This document shows positions 39,636-45,759 of a stretch of 45,759 nt of DNA, in pieces. Positions within the stretch are counted from its first letter, which is position 1. Each line of letters starts with the position of its first letter. The translations under genes were made by a program, and so were the position numbers. The notes under the pieces were generated by a model that did not search any database, was not told the DNA's origin, and worked only from the letters and a program-made list of their open reading frames with translations. The DNA comes from Sphingomonas sp. Y57 (GTDB lineage: Bacteria; Pseudomonadota; Alphaproteobacteria; Sphingomonadales; Sphingomonadaceae), in assembly GCF_001015195.1 (NCBI RefSeq), contig NZ_LDES01000050.1, positions 1 through 45,759 of the forward strand. The letters run 5' to 3'.

Positions 39636-39985
39636 CAGCATCTGTTATGGAATGGCTTGGCCTTCAACTTCGTCAGATCCGAGCCCGGAGAGGCATCAAC
39701 CAGAGCGGCCTTGCGCAACGGCTCGGTCGAAATCAGGCTCGCATCTCAGAGTTGGAACGAGACCTGAGTGGCAATCGTCTGGGCCGCGACCGGCTGACGT
39801 TGCTGGTGGAAGTTTGCGACACACTCGATCTCGTTCCCATCCTCGTTCCACGCGCTCGTGCGGACGCGGTTTTGCAGGCTCTCGATCAGCCTACTGGTAA
39901 TGGCCGGTTCCAGACACCCCAGCGGTCCACGTTCGACGAAGTCTTTGTCGACCTTGGCGCCGACGACCCTGGAGGTGCCGACTGA
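39632..39985 (+). CDS. hipB: HipB-like antitoxin (XRE family)
   Basis: A 117-residue protein with an N-terminal XRE helix-turn-helix ('LRQIRARRGINQSGLAQRLG', 'NQARISELERD'). It sits directly before hipA, and the stop TGA shares a base with the hipA ATG. It should bind the palindromes in front of it and hold HipA inactive. The start at 39632 lies inside the fourth operator on a very short leader (about 18 nt if the TATAAT is used) with little ribosome site; an in-frame ATG at 39647 is the alternative. The acidic C-terminal tail ('FDEVFVDLGADDPGGAD') may contact HipA. Confidence 0.83.
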   Translation: MAASVMEWLGLQLRQIRARRGINQSGLAQRLGRNQARISELERDLSGNRLGRDRLTLLVEVCDTLDLVPILVPRARADAVLQALDQPTGNGRFQTPQRSTFDEVFVDLGADDPGGAD

Positions 39986-41274
39986 TGGCCAAAATCCCCG
40001 GGATGCTGGGCGTTCATCTTCTCGACCCCGAACGGGGCCCTATCCGCGTTGGGGCACTGACGCGCGCGGCCGATGGCAGCACCAGTTTCACCGTCGCGGA
40101 GACCTATCTGCGCAACGACGACCGGCCCATCATAAGCCTTGCGTGGCATGAGCCGAACGATGACGGCAGGACACGCGACCGACTGGCCGATCGCGACGAC
40201 AAGATCGCCCTCCACGGTTCGGTGCCGCCTTGGTTCGCGGGTCTGCTGCCCGAGGGAGCCCTGCGTGAGCTCGTACTCTCCGAGATGGGCCCAGGCGACC
40301 ATGACCAGTTCGACGTCCTGACGCGCCTAGGGGCCGATCTGCCCGGCGCCGTGCTGATCGTCCCGGAAACCGAACCGGCGCCCTCCGCCGGCCCGCTGGA
40401 TCTCGATGTTGTCGCCGGATTCCGAGCGCCCGATCCCAAAGGCGTGGTCAAATTCTCGCTCGCCGGAATTCAGCTCAAACTCACCGCCAATGTCGATGGC
40501 GAGAAACTGACCATGCCGGGGCGAGGTGAGAGTGGCCGTTGCATCCTGAAGCTGCCAAGTGAACGCTATCCGGGGCTTCCCGAAGCGGAATATGGCGCGA
40601 TGAAACTGGCCGAGGCGATCGGCGTCAATATCGCACCCTGCCGCCTGGTGCCGACGAGTGCCGTGGAGGGCGTCCCGACCGATCTGCTTGCCCATGGCGA
40701 CAAGGTCCTCGTCGTCGATCGCTTTGACCGGACTGTCGAGGGCGACCGTATCCACATCGAGGATGCCGGCCAGATCGTCGGCGCGATCGGTGACCGCAAA
40801 TATACCATGGCGACCACCGAGACGATCATCAACATGATCAGACGGTTCAGCACCGACCACCGCGCCGACATTCTCGAGGCGGTCCGCCGCATCGTCGCCG
40901 ACATTCTGCTCGGCAATGGCGACAATCATCTCAAAAACTGGTCGTTCCGCTTCCCGCAGTCCGGCGAGATACGGCTTTCCCCAGCCTATGACATCGTCCC
41001 GACCATATTGTTCCTGCCCAAGGACACGCTCGCCCTGCGCTTCGTCGGCACACACCAGTTCGCAACGGTCAACATGCACCGCTTCGAGCGCGTTGCGAGC
41101 TTCCTGAAGATCGATCCGAAATCGATCACACGCGAGGTGATCACGACCGTCAAGCGCGCGGTCGACCTTTGGCCGGAGGCTGCGCCTCCCCTTCTCGGCG
41201 AAAAGCGCGCCGGCGCCCTTCTAGGGCGCCTCAGCAACCTGCCCCTCGTCAAGGAAGCCGCGACGGCGCGTTGA
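39985..41274 (+). CDS. hipA: HipA-like toxin (serine/threonine kinase)
   Basis: A 429-residue HipA kinase with the N-terminal HipA domain and the C-terminal kinase lobe. 'FSLAGIQLKL' (157-166) aligns with the E. coli loop containing the autophosphorylated Ser150, making Ser158 the equivalent. 'CILKLPS' supplies the ATP-binding lysine. 'NGDNHLKNWS' (311-320) is the catalytic loop with Asp313 and Asn318, and 'AYDIVP' gives metal-binding Asp336. All key residues are present. E. coli HipA phosphorylates glutamyl-tRNA synthetase; the target here is not known. It sits just inside the conjugative-element side of the att site and may stabilise that element. Confidence 0.87.
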   Translation: MAKIPGMLGVHLLDPERGPIRVGALTRAADGSTSFTVAETYLRNDDRPIISLAWHEPNDDGRTRDRLADRDDKIALHGSVPPWFAGLLPEGALRELVLSEMGPGDHDQFDVLTRLGADLPGAVLIVPETEPAPSAGPLDLDVVAGFRAPDPKGVVKFSLAGIQLKLTANVDGEKLTMPGRGESGRCILKLPSERYPGLPEAEYGAMKLAEAIGVNIAPCRLVPTSAVEGVPTDLLAHGDKVLVVDRFDRTVEGDRIHIEDAGQIVGAIGDRKYTMATTETIINMIRRFSTDHRADILEAVRRIVADILLGNGDNHLKNWSFRFPQSGEIRLSPAYDIVPTILFLPKDTLALRFVGTHQFATVNMHRFERVASFLKIDPKSITREVITTVKRAVDLWPEAAPPLLGEKRAGALLGRLSNLPLVKEAATAR

Positions 41275-41387
41275 GTGTCCATCGCCCCTGCGCCGCGTCG
41301 AGTGACCGCCCAAGGCCTTTGCTGACCGCAGGTACGCCATGTCGGGTCAAGCGCCACGACGCTATCAAGGGGTGGAAGGAACCTGCC

Positions 41388-41588
41388 ATGCCCCCCGCCG
41401 ATCCCACGCCGAGCCGCTTCTACCGGAATGAGGAAGCCGCTCGATATCTCGGTCTCTCGCCGCGCACCCTCGAGAAATATCGCGTGATAGGGGGCGGTCC
41501 CATCTTCCGGAAGCTCGGACGGTGTGTTGTCTATGCGGTCGATGATCTCGACCGCTGGGCCGATGCCCGCTCCCGCGACATGACCTGA
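41388..41588 (+). CDS. AlpA/excisionase-like helix-turn-helix protein
   Basis: A 66-residue protein of the HTH_17/AlpA family: 'FYRNEEAARYLGLSPRTLEK' followed by 'YRVIGGGPIFRKLGRCVVYA' and 'VDDLDRWAD'. Such small MerR-like proteins act as excisionases or as activators of integrase genes in integrative elements. AAGGA lies seven bases before the ATG at 41388. Its position between hipA and the trb region is common in Trb-type integrative conjugative elements. Confidence 0.8.
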   Translation: MPPADPTPSRFYRNEEAARYLGLSPRTLEKYRVIGGGPIFRKLGRCVVYAVDDLDRWADARSRDMT

Positions 41589-41652
41589 TCACGAGCGCTC
41601 CTCCGCAGTTGTGCGGACTTGTCCTGTGGATCAATCCATTAGCAATGAACAC

Positions 41653-42269
41653 ATGCCCGGCCTCTACCGCTGCCGCGCGTCCGCGAGCGAAATAGCCAAG
41701 CTATTCGAGGCGGAAACGCCGTCCGACCTCAGCTGGTCTCCGATGAGCTGGCCCGGCGCGCCAGGGCTCGTGGTCCGCGCGCATGGCGATAGCCGCCGGG
41801 TCGAAACGATGCGCTGGGGGCTCGCCCCCGGAAACGCGCCACCGGGCATGCCAAGCAAGGCCGCCGAGATCGCCACGGTCCGCGACCTGCTGGCGCCTGC
41901 CGCGTTCGGCCACGCCCTGCCGACTGAGCGGTGCCTCATCGTCGTCGAAGCCTTTGCCTTTCCCGATGGCGACAAGGGCGCACGGACGCGCACCTGGTTT
42001 GGCCTCTGGGATCAGCCGCTCTTTGCCTGGGCCGGCCTGTGCCGACGCGAGAGCGGCAAGGGATGGGGCTTCGTCGGCGCGATCACGACACCCAACGCGC
42101 TGTCGGAAGGATCGGCGGTCACATGCCGATCATGCTGGGGCCGGCCGAACAGGAGATATGGCTGCATGGCCGCATCGAACAGCTTCTCACCTTCCGGCGT
42201 GCCTGGCCCGCCGAGCAGATGTTCGCCGAACGCAGCGACGAACCCTGGTCAGCACGCTCCCGCAGCTGA
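41653..42269 (+). pseudogene. SRAP (SOS response-associated peptidase, YedK/HMCES) gene with frameshift
   Basis: The translation from ATG 41653 begins 'MPGLYRCRASASEIAKLFEA', then 'VETMRWGLAP', 'ERCLIVVEAFAFPDG' and 'FAWAGLCRR', following the SRAP pattern. The catalytic Cys2 is replaced by Pro (MPG for MCG). After 'GAITTPNALSEG' the similarity moves to the -1 frame, which reads 'HMPIMLGPAEQEIWLHGRIE' and 'SDEPWSARSRS' to a stop at 42269. SRAP proteins form a DNA-protein crosslink at abasic sites through Cys2. With both the nucleophile and the frame lost, this copy is unlikely to function, unless it is a diverged variant. Confidence 0.6.
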
Positions 42270-42355
42270 TGCCGTCGCCGGCGATGCGGTCATTACGCCC
42301 TTGCCCAACATTCAGCCAACGCGTCTGGCATCCTAGAACGCCGCTATGAAGCGCC

Positions 42356-42568
42356 CTAGCCTCGTCTTCGCCGACCAAATTCGCGATCGGATTCGAGAAA
42401 CGAGGCGAGCATGGCGGGGATGAGCTCGGTAATCGGCTCCGCCTGCCCATATGTCTCGGCATAAAGCTCCGCATAAGCGATCAACGACTGATGCAGATCG
42501 GGCATGATCGTGACCGCCAGCTTGACCGGATTGCGATCGGGTAGCCTGGCCAGTTTGAGATCGGTCAT
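42356..42568 (-). CDS. DUF2274 protein of the trb operon
   Basis: A 70-residue protein: 'MTDLKLARLPDRNPVKLAVT' then 'IMPDLHQSLIAYAELYAETY' and 'ITELIPAMLASFLESD'. This is the DUF2274 family, which routinely follows trbI in alphaproteobacterial conjugation operons. Its ATG overlaps the trbI stop by 4 bp. The ribbon-helix-helix-like pattern suggests a small DNA-binding or accessory protein, but its role is not established. It is the last gene of the trb run. Confidence 0.82.
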   Translation of the reverse strand: MTDLKLARLPDRNPVKLAVTIMPDLHQSLIAYAELYAETYGQAEPITELIPAMLASFLESDREFGRRRRG

Positions 42569-43704
42569 CGCTCACCTTCCGCTATCCAGGGCGCGAGGAT
42601 GAGATCGCGCTCGACCAGGAGGCGCACGGGAGCGCCCGGACGAATCCTGAGCGTCGGCCGCACCTCGATCTGCTTGCTTACCAGCTGATCCCCCGCCCGC
42701 ATGACGCCCTGCTGGGAGCCCTGCCGGAGCGCGTCGAGCAGACGCCCCTCACCGCCCAGGGCGGCTTCGTTCCCGACACTGAGCAACGTTGCGATCCCCG
42801 CGGCGCCGACAAGGGCGGCCATATGTCGATCGACCTGATCGGTAAGGCCGGCGCGGCCCGCGGCATCGGTCGCCGGCATATCGTCGAGCCGGAGCGAGCT
42901 CGCATCGGGCAGGATCAGGCGCTGCCAGGCGATCTGAAGGCGGCTCTGTCCAAAGCTCAATCCGCTCTCATAGCGCCCGATGAGCCGGGATCCTTGCGGC
43001 ACCAGCAGGATGCGGCCCGTCGCGCTGTCATAGACGTCCGCGGTCACCTGCGCGATCGCGATACCCGCCAGATCGGACTGCAGCCCTGTGATCAGGCTCG
43101 CGGCGATGACGCTGCCAGCGCTGAGGATGAACGGCGAGGACGCCGCCGCGATACGGTGGGGAATGTTCTCCCCCCGGCGATCAGGCTCGGCTGCGACCGC
43201 GGCGCTATCGCCAATCGGCATGGCCGCTCCGGGCACGGCATCCGACCGGACATCCGTCTGGACCAGCAGCGGTGATCGACGCGCGGCGGCGACGGCGTCG
43301 AGCCGGCCTTGCCGGTCGGCGGCATCCTGCCCGTCTCGTGTCGGCGCATTGGCCGTCCCGTCCTCCTGCTGGCGCTCGGCCCGCAGGATCGGGCGTCCCA
43401 AATCACCAGGCAGCGGCGGGCCGAGCTTCGGCACGTCGCCATAGCTATCCGGCAGCGATGCCAGCGTGTCGGCTGACGCCTGCCGACTGGGCGTCGACAG
43501 CTCACTCTCGCGGGTCACGGCCGTCAGCAGGCGCGGCTTGAGCGCCGCCCAGGTGATGCCGATAAGACTGACCGATCCCAGCGCGGCGATCCCGATGATG
43601 ATGCCTCGCCGGAAGCGGATGGCGCGCGGTGGCCGACTGCGCAGCACCAGGCTTTCCGGGTCGCATTTCCCGGCAGGAGCTGGGGTGGCTTCGCCCGGTG
43701 TCAT
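42565..43704 (-). CDS. trbI: Conjugal transfer protein TrbI (VirB10-like)
   Basis: A 379-residue type IV secretion channel protein. A short cytoplasmic start is followed by one membrane segment ('IIIGIAALGSVSLIGITWAA'), a proline-rich periplasmic linker ('DVPKLGPPLPGDLGRPI') and the VirB10 beta-barrel domain. Typical marks are 'LSAGSVIAASLITGLQSDLA', 'VTADVYDSATGRILLVPQGS' and 'RLIGRYESGLSFGQSRLQIA'. It spans both membranes and links the inner-membrane ATPases to the outer-membrane ring. Its start overlaps the trbG stop by 4 bp. Confidence 0.9.
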   Translation of the reverse strand: MTPGEATPAPAGKCDPESLVLRSRPPRAIRFRRGIIIGIAALGSVSLIGITWAALKPRLLTAVTRESELSTPSRQASADTLASLPDSYGDVPKLGPPLPGDLGRPILRAERQQEDGTANAPTRDGQDAADRQGRLDAVAAARRSPLLVQTDVRSDAVPGAAMPIGDSAAVAAEPDRRGENIPHRIAAASSPFILSAGSVIAASLITGLQSDLAGIAIAQVTADVYDSATGRILLVPQGSRLIGRYESGLSFGQSRLQIAWQRLILPDASSLRLDDMPATDAAGRAGLTDQVDRHMAALVGAAGIATLLSVGNEAALGGEGRLLDALRQGSQQGVMRAGDQLVSKQIEVRPTLRIRPGAPVRLLVERDLILAPWIAEGER

Positions 43705-44528
43705 AGACCCCTCGCCCGGCTGGCGTGGCGGGTGATCCGCACGATGGTCTGGCGCTTCAAGCCAAAGCGCAGCTCCGCCCGATCGAAGATCCGGTCGACG
43801 ATGTAGAAGCGACCGCGCTGACGATAATTCACCAGTTCGACGGCATCATCGGCACCGAGCGCGAAGAGAGGCGGCACCTCGCCGGCGCCGAGCGTGCGAG
43901 CGAACTCGATATAGGTCTGCCGCCCGTCGTCGAAGGCGCGCAGCGGTCGCCACGCGGGCTTGTCGCCGCTGATCGCATAGTTGAAATCCAGCTTATCGAT
44001 CGCGACCCCGCTCGCAACCGGCGCCGCCGCTTCGGCGGCGTCTACCGCCTTTTTGAGCGCCAGCATCTCGTCCTGCGGATAGGACCAGCGAATGCCCGCC
44101 ATGGTCGAAACCGCGGTGCTGGTGAGGCGAAGGTGGTAAGCGCGACGATCGGTGGTGATGACGAGGCTGGTGGCAAGGCCCGCCGAGGTCGGCTTTACGA
44201 GGATATGGACGCGGCGGCTTTCGCCTTGGCCGCTGGTCGTGTCACCGATGATCCAGCGGACCGTATCGCCACTCGCGACCGCGATCAGTCCCTCACCCGG
44301 CTGCAGCGCGATATCGGTGATCGCACCGGGCGCCGTAAAGGCCTGATAGATCGCGCCGTCCGCAAAGGCATAGACCTGCATCGCGTTGACATAGCCCTGG
44401 CGCGCCGGAACGACCGTGGCCGAGCGCATCGCGGCGGCGACCTCGGCAACGGCCGACCCGGTCGAGGGAATGGCGATGGCGGGTTGGGCTGCGACGATCG
44501 CGATCGCGAATAGGGACAAGGATTTCAT
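43701..44528 (-). CDS. trbG: Conjugal transfer protein TrbG (VirB9-like)
   Basis: A 275-residue secreted protein with signal peptide 'MKSLSLFAIAIVAAQPAIA'. The VirB9/CagX domain follows: 'VNAMQVYAFADGAIYQAFTA', 'ITDIALQPGEGLIAVASGDT', 'HILVKPT' and the C-terminal 'GRFYIVDRIFDRAELRFGLK'. It forms the outer-membrane core ring with TrbI. The ATG at 44528 overlaps the trbF stop by 4 bp. Confidence 0.9.
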   Translation of the reverse strand: MKSLSLFAIAIVAAQPAIAIPSTGSAVAEVAAAMRSATVVPARQGYVNAMQVYAFADGAIYQAFTAPGAITDIALQPGEGLIAVASGDTVRWIIGDTTSGQGESRRVHILVKPTSAGLATSLVITTDRRAYHLRLTSTAVSTMAGIRWSYPQDEMLALKKAVDAAEAAAPVASGVAIDKLDFNYAISGDKPAWRPLRAFDDGRQTYIEFARTLGAGEVPPLFALGADDAVELVNYRQRGRFYIVDRIFDRAELRFGLKRQTIVRITRHASRARGL

Positions 44529-45328
44529 GCGCCGGTCTCCTGAGGATAATAAGATGAGGTTTGGGCGAGGGTCGGATCGAGTGGCGAACCGGACGGCATG
44601 GTCCGCGGCGCCACGGGCCGGGGAACCGGCTGCGGCGGTGGAGCGGGCTCGAGCTCGCGGCTCCAGTCGATCGCGTCCACATAGAGGCCGAGCGGGTTGC
44701 GACGCAGCACATCGGCGCTCGCCGGCGGCCTCGTCACCACGGTGAGGATCGCGGTCCAGCGGCTGGTGCCGGTCGCGCTGCCCCGCTCGAATGCGGTCTC
44801 CGACCATTTCACCTGGAAGGAGCGATCCGAAGCGCGCACCACGCTGGTGACCGTCACCGACACCGTCTTCTCGCCGATGCGGCCGAAGGGGTCGGCGCCC
44901 CGGGCATACTCGCCAAGGAACACGGCACCCCGCTTGGTCGCAAAATCATAGGCTTCCAGCCAGCTGCGCCGCATCAGCACCGGATCGAGCGAGACGGAGC
45001 GGATGTTGCCGATGAAATGGCTGAGATGCCACGCGATCTGCGGGTCGGTCGGTCGATATTCCCGATCGGCAGGGTGGACTGCCCGCGCCGCGCCGAGCGT
45101 ATCGACCTCGACGATATAGGGCACGACGCGGCTCTGTTGGGCCTGCCAGGCGAGTGTTCCGGCAAGCCCCCCTGCCAGACCGAGACTCGCAAAGGCCATC
45201 AACCGCCAATTGCCTGCCTGCGCGCGCGCCGAGCCGATGCGCTCATCCCAGATCCGCCCGGCGCGGGCATAGGGCGTTTCGGGAGGGGGTGTGCGACCAT
45301 AGCGCTGCACAGCACGCTTGAAGGGCAT
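44525..45328 (-). CDS. trbF: Conjugal transfer protein TrbF (VirB8-like)
   Basis: A 267-residue protein starting 'MPFKRAVQRYGRTPPPETPY', as in other TrbF proteins, with 'WDERIGSARAQAGNWRLMAF', one membrane segment and a VirB8-like periplasmic domain ('SVSLDPVLMRRSWLEAYDFA', 'SFQVKWSETAFERG'). AAAGGA lies nine bases before ATG 45328 and directly against ATG 45337, so 45328 is chosen. It is separated from the trbL stop by one base. VirB8-like proteins nucleate assembly of the inner-membrane complex. Confidence 0.9.
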   Translation of the reverse strand: MPFKRAVQRYGRTPPPETPYARAGRIWDERIGSARAQAGNWRLMAFASLGLAGGLAGTLAWQAQQSRVVPYIVEVDTLGAARAVHPADREYRPTDPQIAWHLSHFIGNIRSVSLDPVLMRRSWLEAYDFATKRGAVFLGEYARGADPFGRIGEKTVSVTVTSVVRASDRSFQVKWSETAFERGSATGTSRWTAILTVVTRPPASADVLRRNPLGLYVDAIDWSRELEPAPPPQPVPRPVAPRTMPSGSPLDPTLAQTSSYYPQETGA

Positions 45329-45329
45329 G

Positions 45330-45758
45330 TCAGTCATTCCTTTCGTGGATGTCGGGAGTGGCGGAAGCACCGCCGCGATCGCCTTCCTTCAAGGACTGGA
45401 CCGCGAGCTGGCGGCGGTGTCGGGCGTTGGATTCGGCACGGAGCGCCTGTGCCCAGGCCGGCGGGCCACCGGCGTCGGCCCGAGGGGGCTGCGGCCCGCT
45501 CGAGCCCGCAAATGCCTGGCGGGCGCTGGCCTCCCCGGCCGCGCGAGCATCATCGAGTCCGAGCGTCCCGGAGAGGCGAGACCGCACCGCATGGGAGGCC
45601 GCCTGCGCGACGCCGCCAAGGCCGGCGGCGACCGTCGGCGCCGGGCTGGCGGATTGGCCGAGCGCATAGGCGGCGGATGCTCCACTACCCATCGACGTGC
45701 CGGCGCGGACCGCCTGGACGGCCCCGCCGCCAATGCCCCGGCCCGCGCCGATCGCGGC
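45330..45758 (-). CDS. trbL: Conjugal transfer protein TrbL, C-terminal part (cut by window edge)
   Basis: The frame is open to the right edge and ends 'SATPDIHERND'. The sequence is rich in Ala, Gly and Ser ('GIGGGAVQAVRAGTSMGSGA'), with 'PPAWAQALRAESNARHRRQL' near the end, as in the cytoplasmic tail of TrbL/VirB6 proteins. The membrane-spanning part lies outside the window. The call rests mainly on its place before trbF and on the tail composition. Confidence 0.8.
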   Translation of the reverse strand, partial: AAIGAGRGIGGGAVQAVRAGTSMGSGASAAYALGQSASPAPTVAAGLGGVAQAASHAVRSRLSGTLGLDDARAAGEASARQAFAGSSGPQPPRADAGGPPAWAQALRAESNARHRRQLAVQSLKEGDRGGASATPDIHERND

Positions 45759-45759
45759 G

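Noticed and set aside
467-45733. Many long open frames antisense to the genes described, some over 200 codons.
   Set aside because: They are expected in GC-rich coding DNA. They are rich in Arg, Pro and Ala, show no family motifs and lack ribosome sites.
1-45759. CRISPR arrays, rRNA operons and complete tRNA genes.
   Set aside because: No regularly spaced repeats, no rRNA-like sequence and no complete tRNA were seen; only the 45-nt tRNA-Arg end was found.

Overview
The window looks like chromosomal or genomic-island DNA of a high-GC alphaproteobacterium, most likely a sphingomonad. The clues are several large TonB-dependent receptors with an 'EIVVTAQ'-type N-terminus, paired with catabolic genes and MFS carriers. 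There is also a trbL-trbF-trbG-trbI-DUF2274 conjugation block typical of alphaproteobacterial integrative elements, and the 3' end of a tRNA-Arg(ACG).

Layout. (a) 1-3400: the start of a TonB-dependent receptor gene, a divergent GlxA/GbdR-type AraC regulator, then IS debris (an IS5-type transposase tail, a complete IS3-family element with inverted ends, a HigA-like antitoxin scrap). (b) 3458-20549: catabolic cluster 1. One rightmost-to-leftmost run encodes a VOC protein, a half-size TIM-barrel protein, an aldehyde dehydrogenase, a 2-oxo acid dehydrogenase complex (E1 alpha, E1 beta, a free-standing lipoyl carrier and a free-standing E2 core), an Xaa-Pro aminopeptidase and a prolyl iminopeptidase. 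Facing it are a DegT-type aminotransferase and a regulator that fuses a TIM-barrel sensor to a degenerate sigma-54-type AAA+ module and a Fis helix-turn-helix. A class III aminotransferase, a Spinster-like MFS carrier and a TonB receptor complete the cluster. (c) 21007-34992: catabolic cluster 2, a nearly gap-free operon read leftwards: TonB receptor, aldehyde dehydrogenase, GPH-type MFS carrier, GMC oxidoreductase, S15/CocE hydrolase, M81 (MlrC-like) metallopeptidase, FMN alpha-hydroxy-acid dehydrogenase and D-amino-acid dehydrogenase, ending in a broken second CocE copy. An AraC regulator diverges from the receptor. (d) 35099-37630: an IS5 and an IS701 element sit together at one CTAG inside a hydrolase remnant. 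(e) 37761-39305: tyrosine integrase and the 3' end of tRNA-Arg(ACG), an attachment site. (f) 39521-45759: hipBA with four palindromic operators, an AlpA-like gene, a broken SRAP gene and the trb conjugation operon, which runs off the right edge.

How it may work. Both catabolic clusters combine outer-membrane uptake, inner-membrane uptake, peptidase or amidase/esterase folds, amino-group removal and oxidation of the resulting aldehyde or oxo acid. This fits breakdown of amide- or ester-linked, modified amino-acid compounds; the actual substrates cannot be read from sequence. In cluster 1 a 16-bp direct repeat (TTNCCC-N4-TTACCC in the direction of the gene; one copy has CTACCC first) lies 90-170 bp upstream of four transcription units (VOC, aldehyde dehydrogenase, DegT aminotransferase, TonB receptor). 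It is a strong candidate for a shared operator, plausibly that of the fused TIM-barrel regulator encoded between them. The integrase and tRNA end suggest that the DNA to the left of 39305 may be island cargo, with a second conjugative element to the right.
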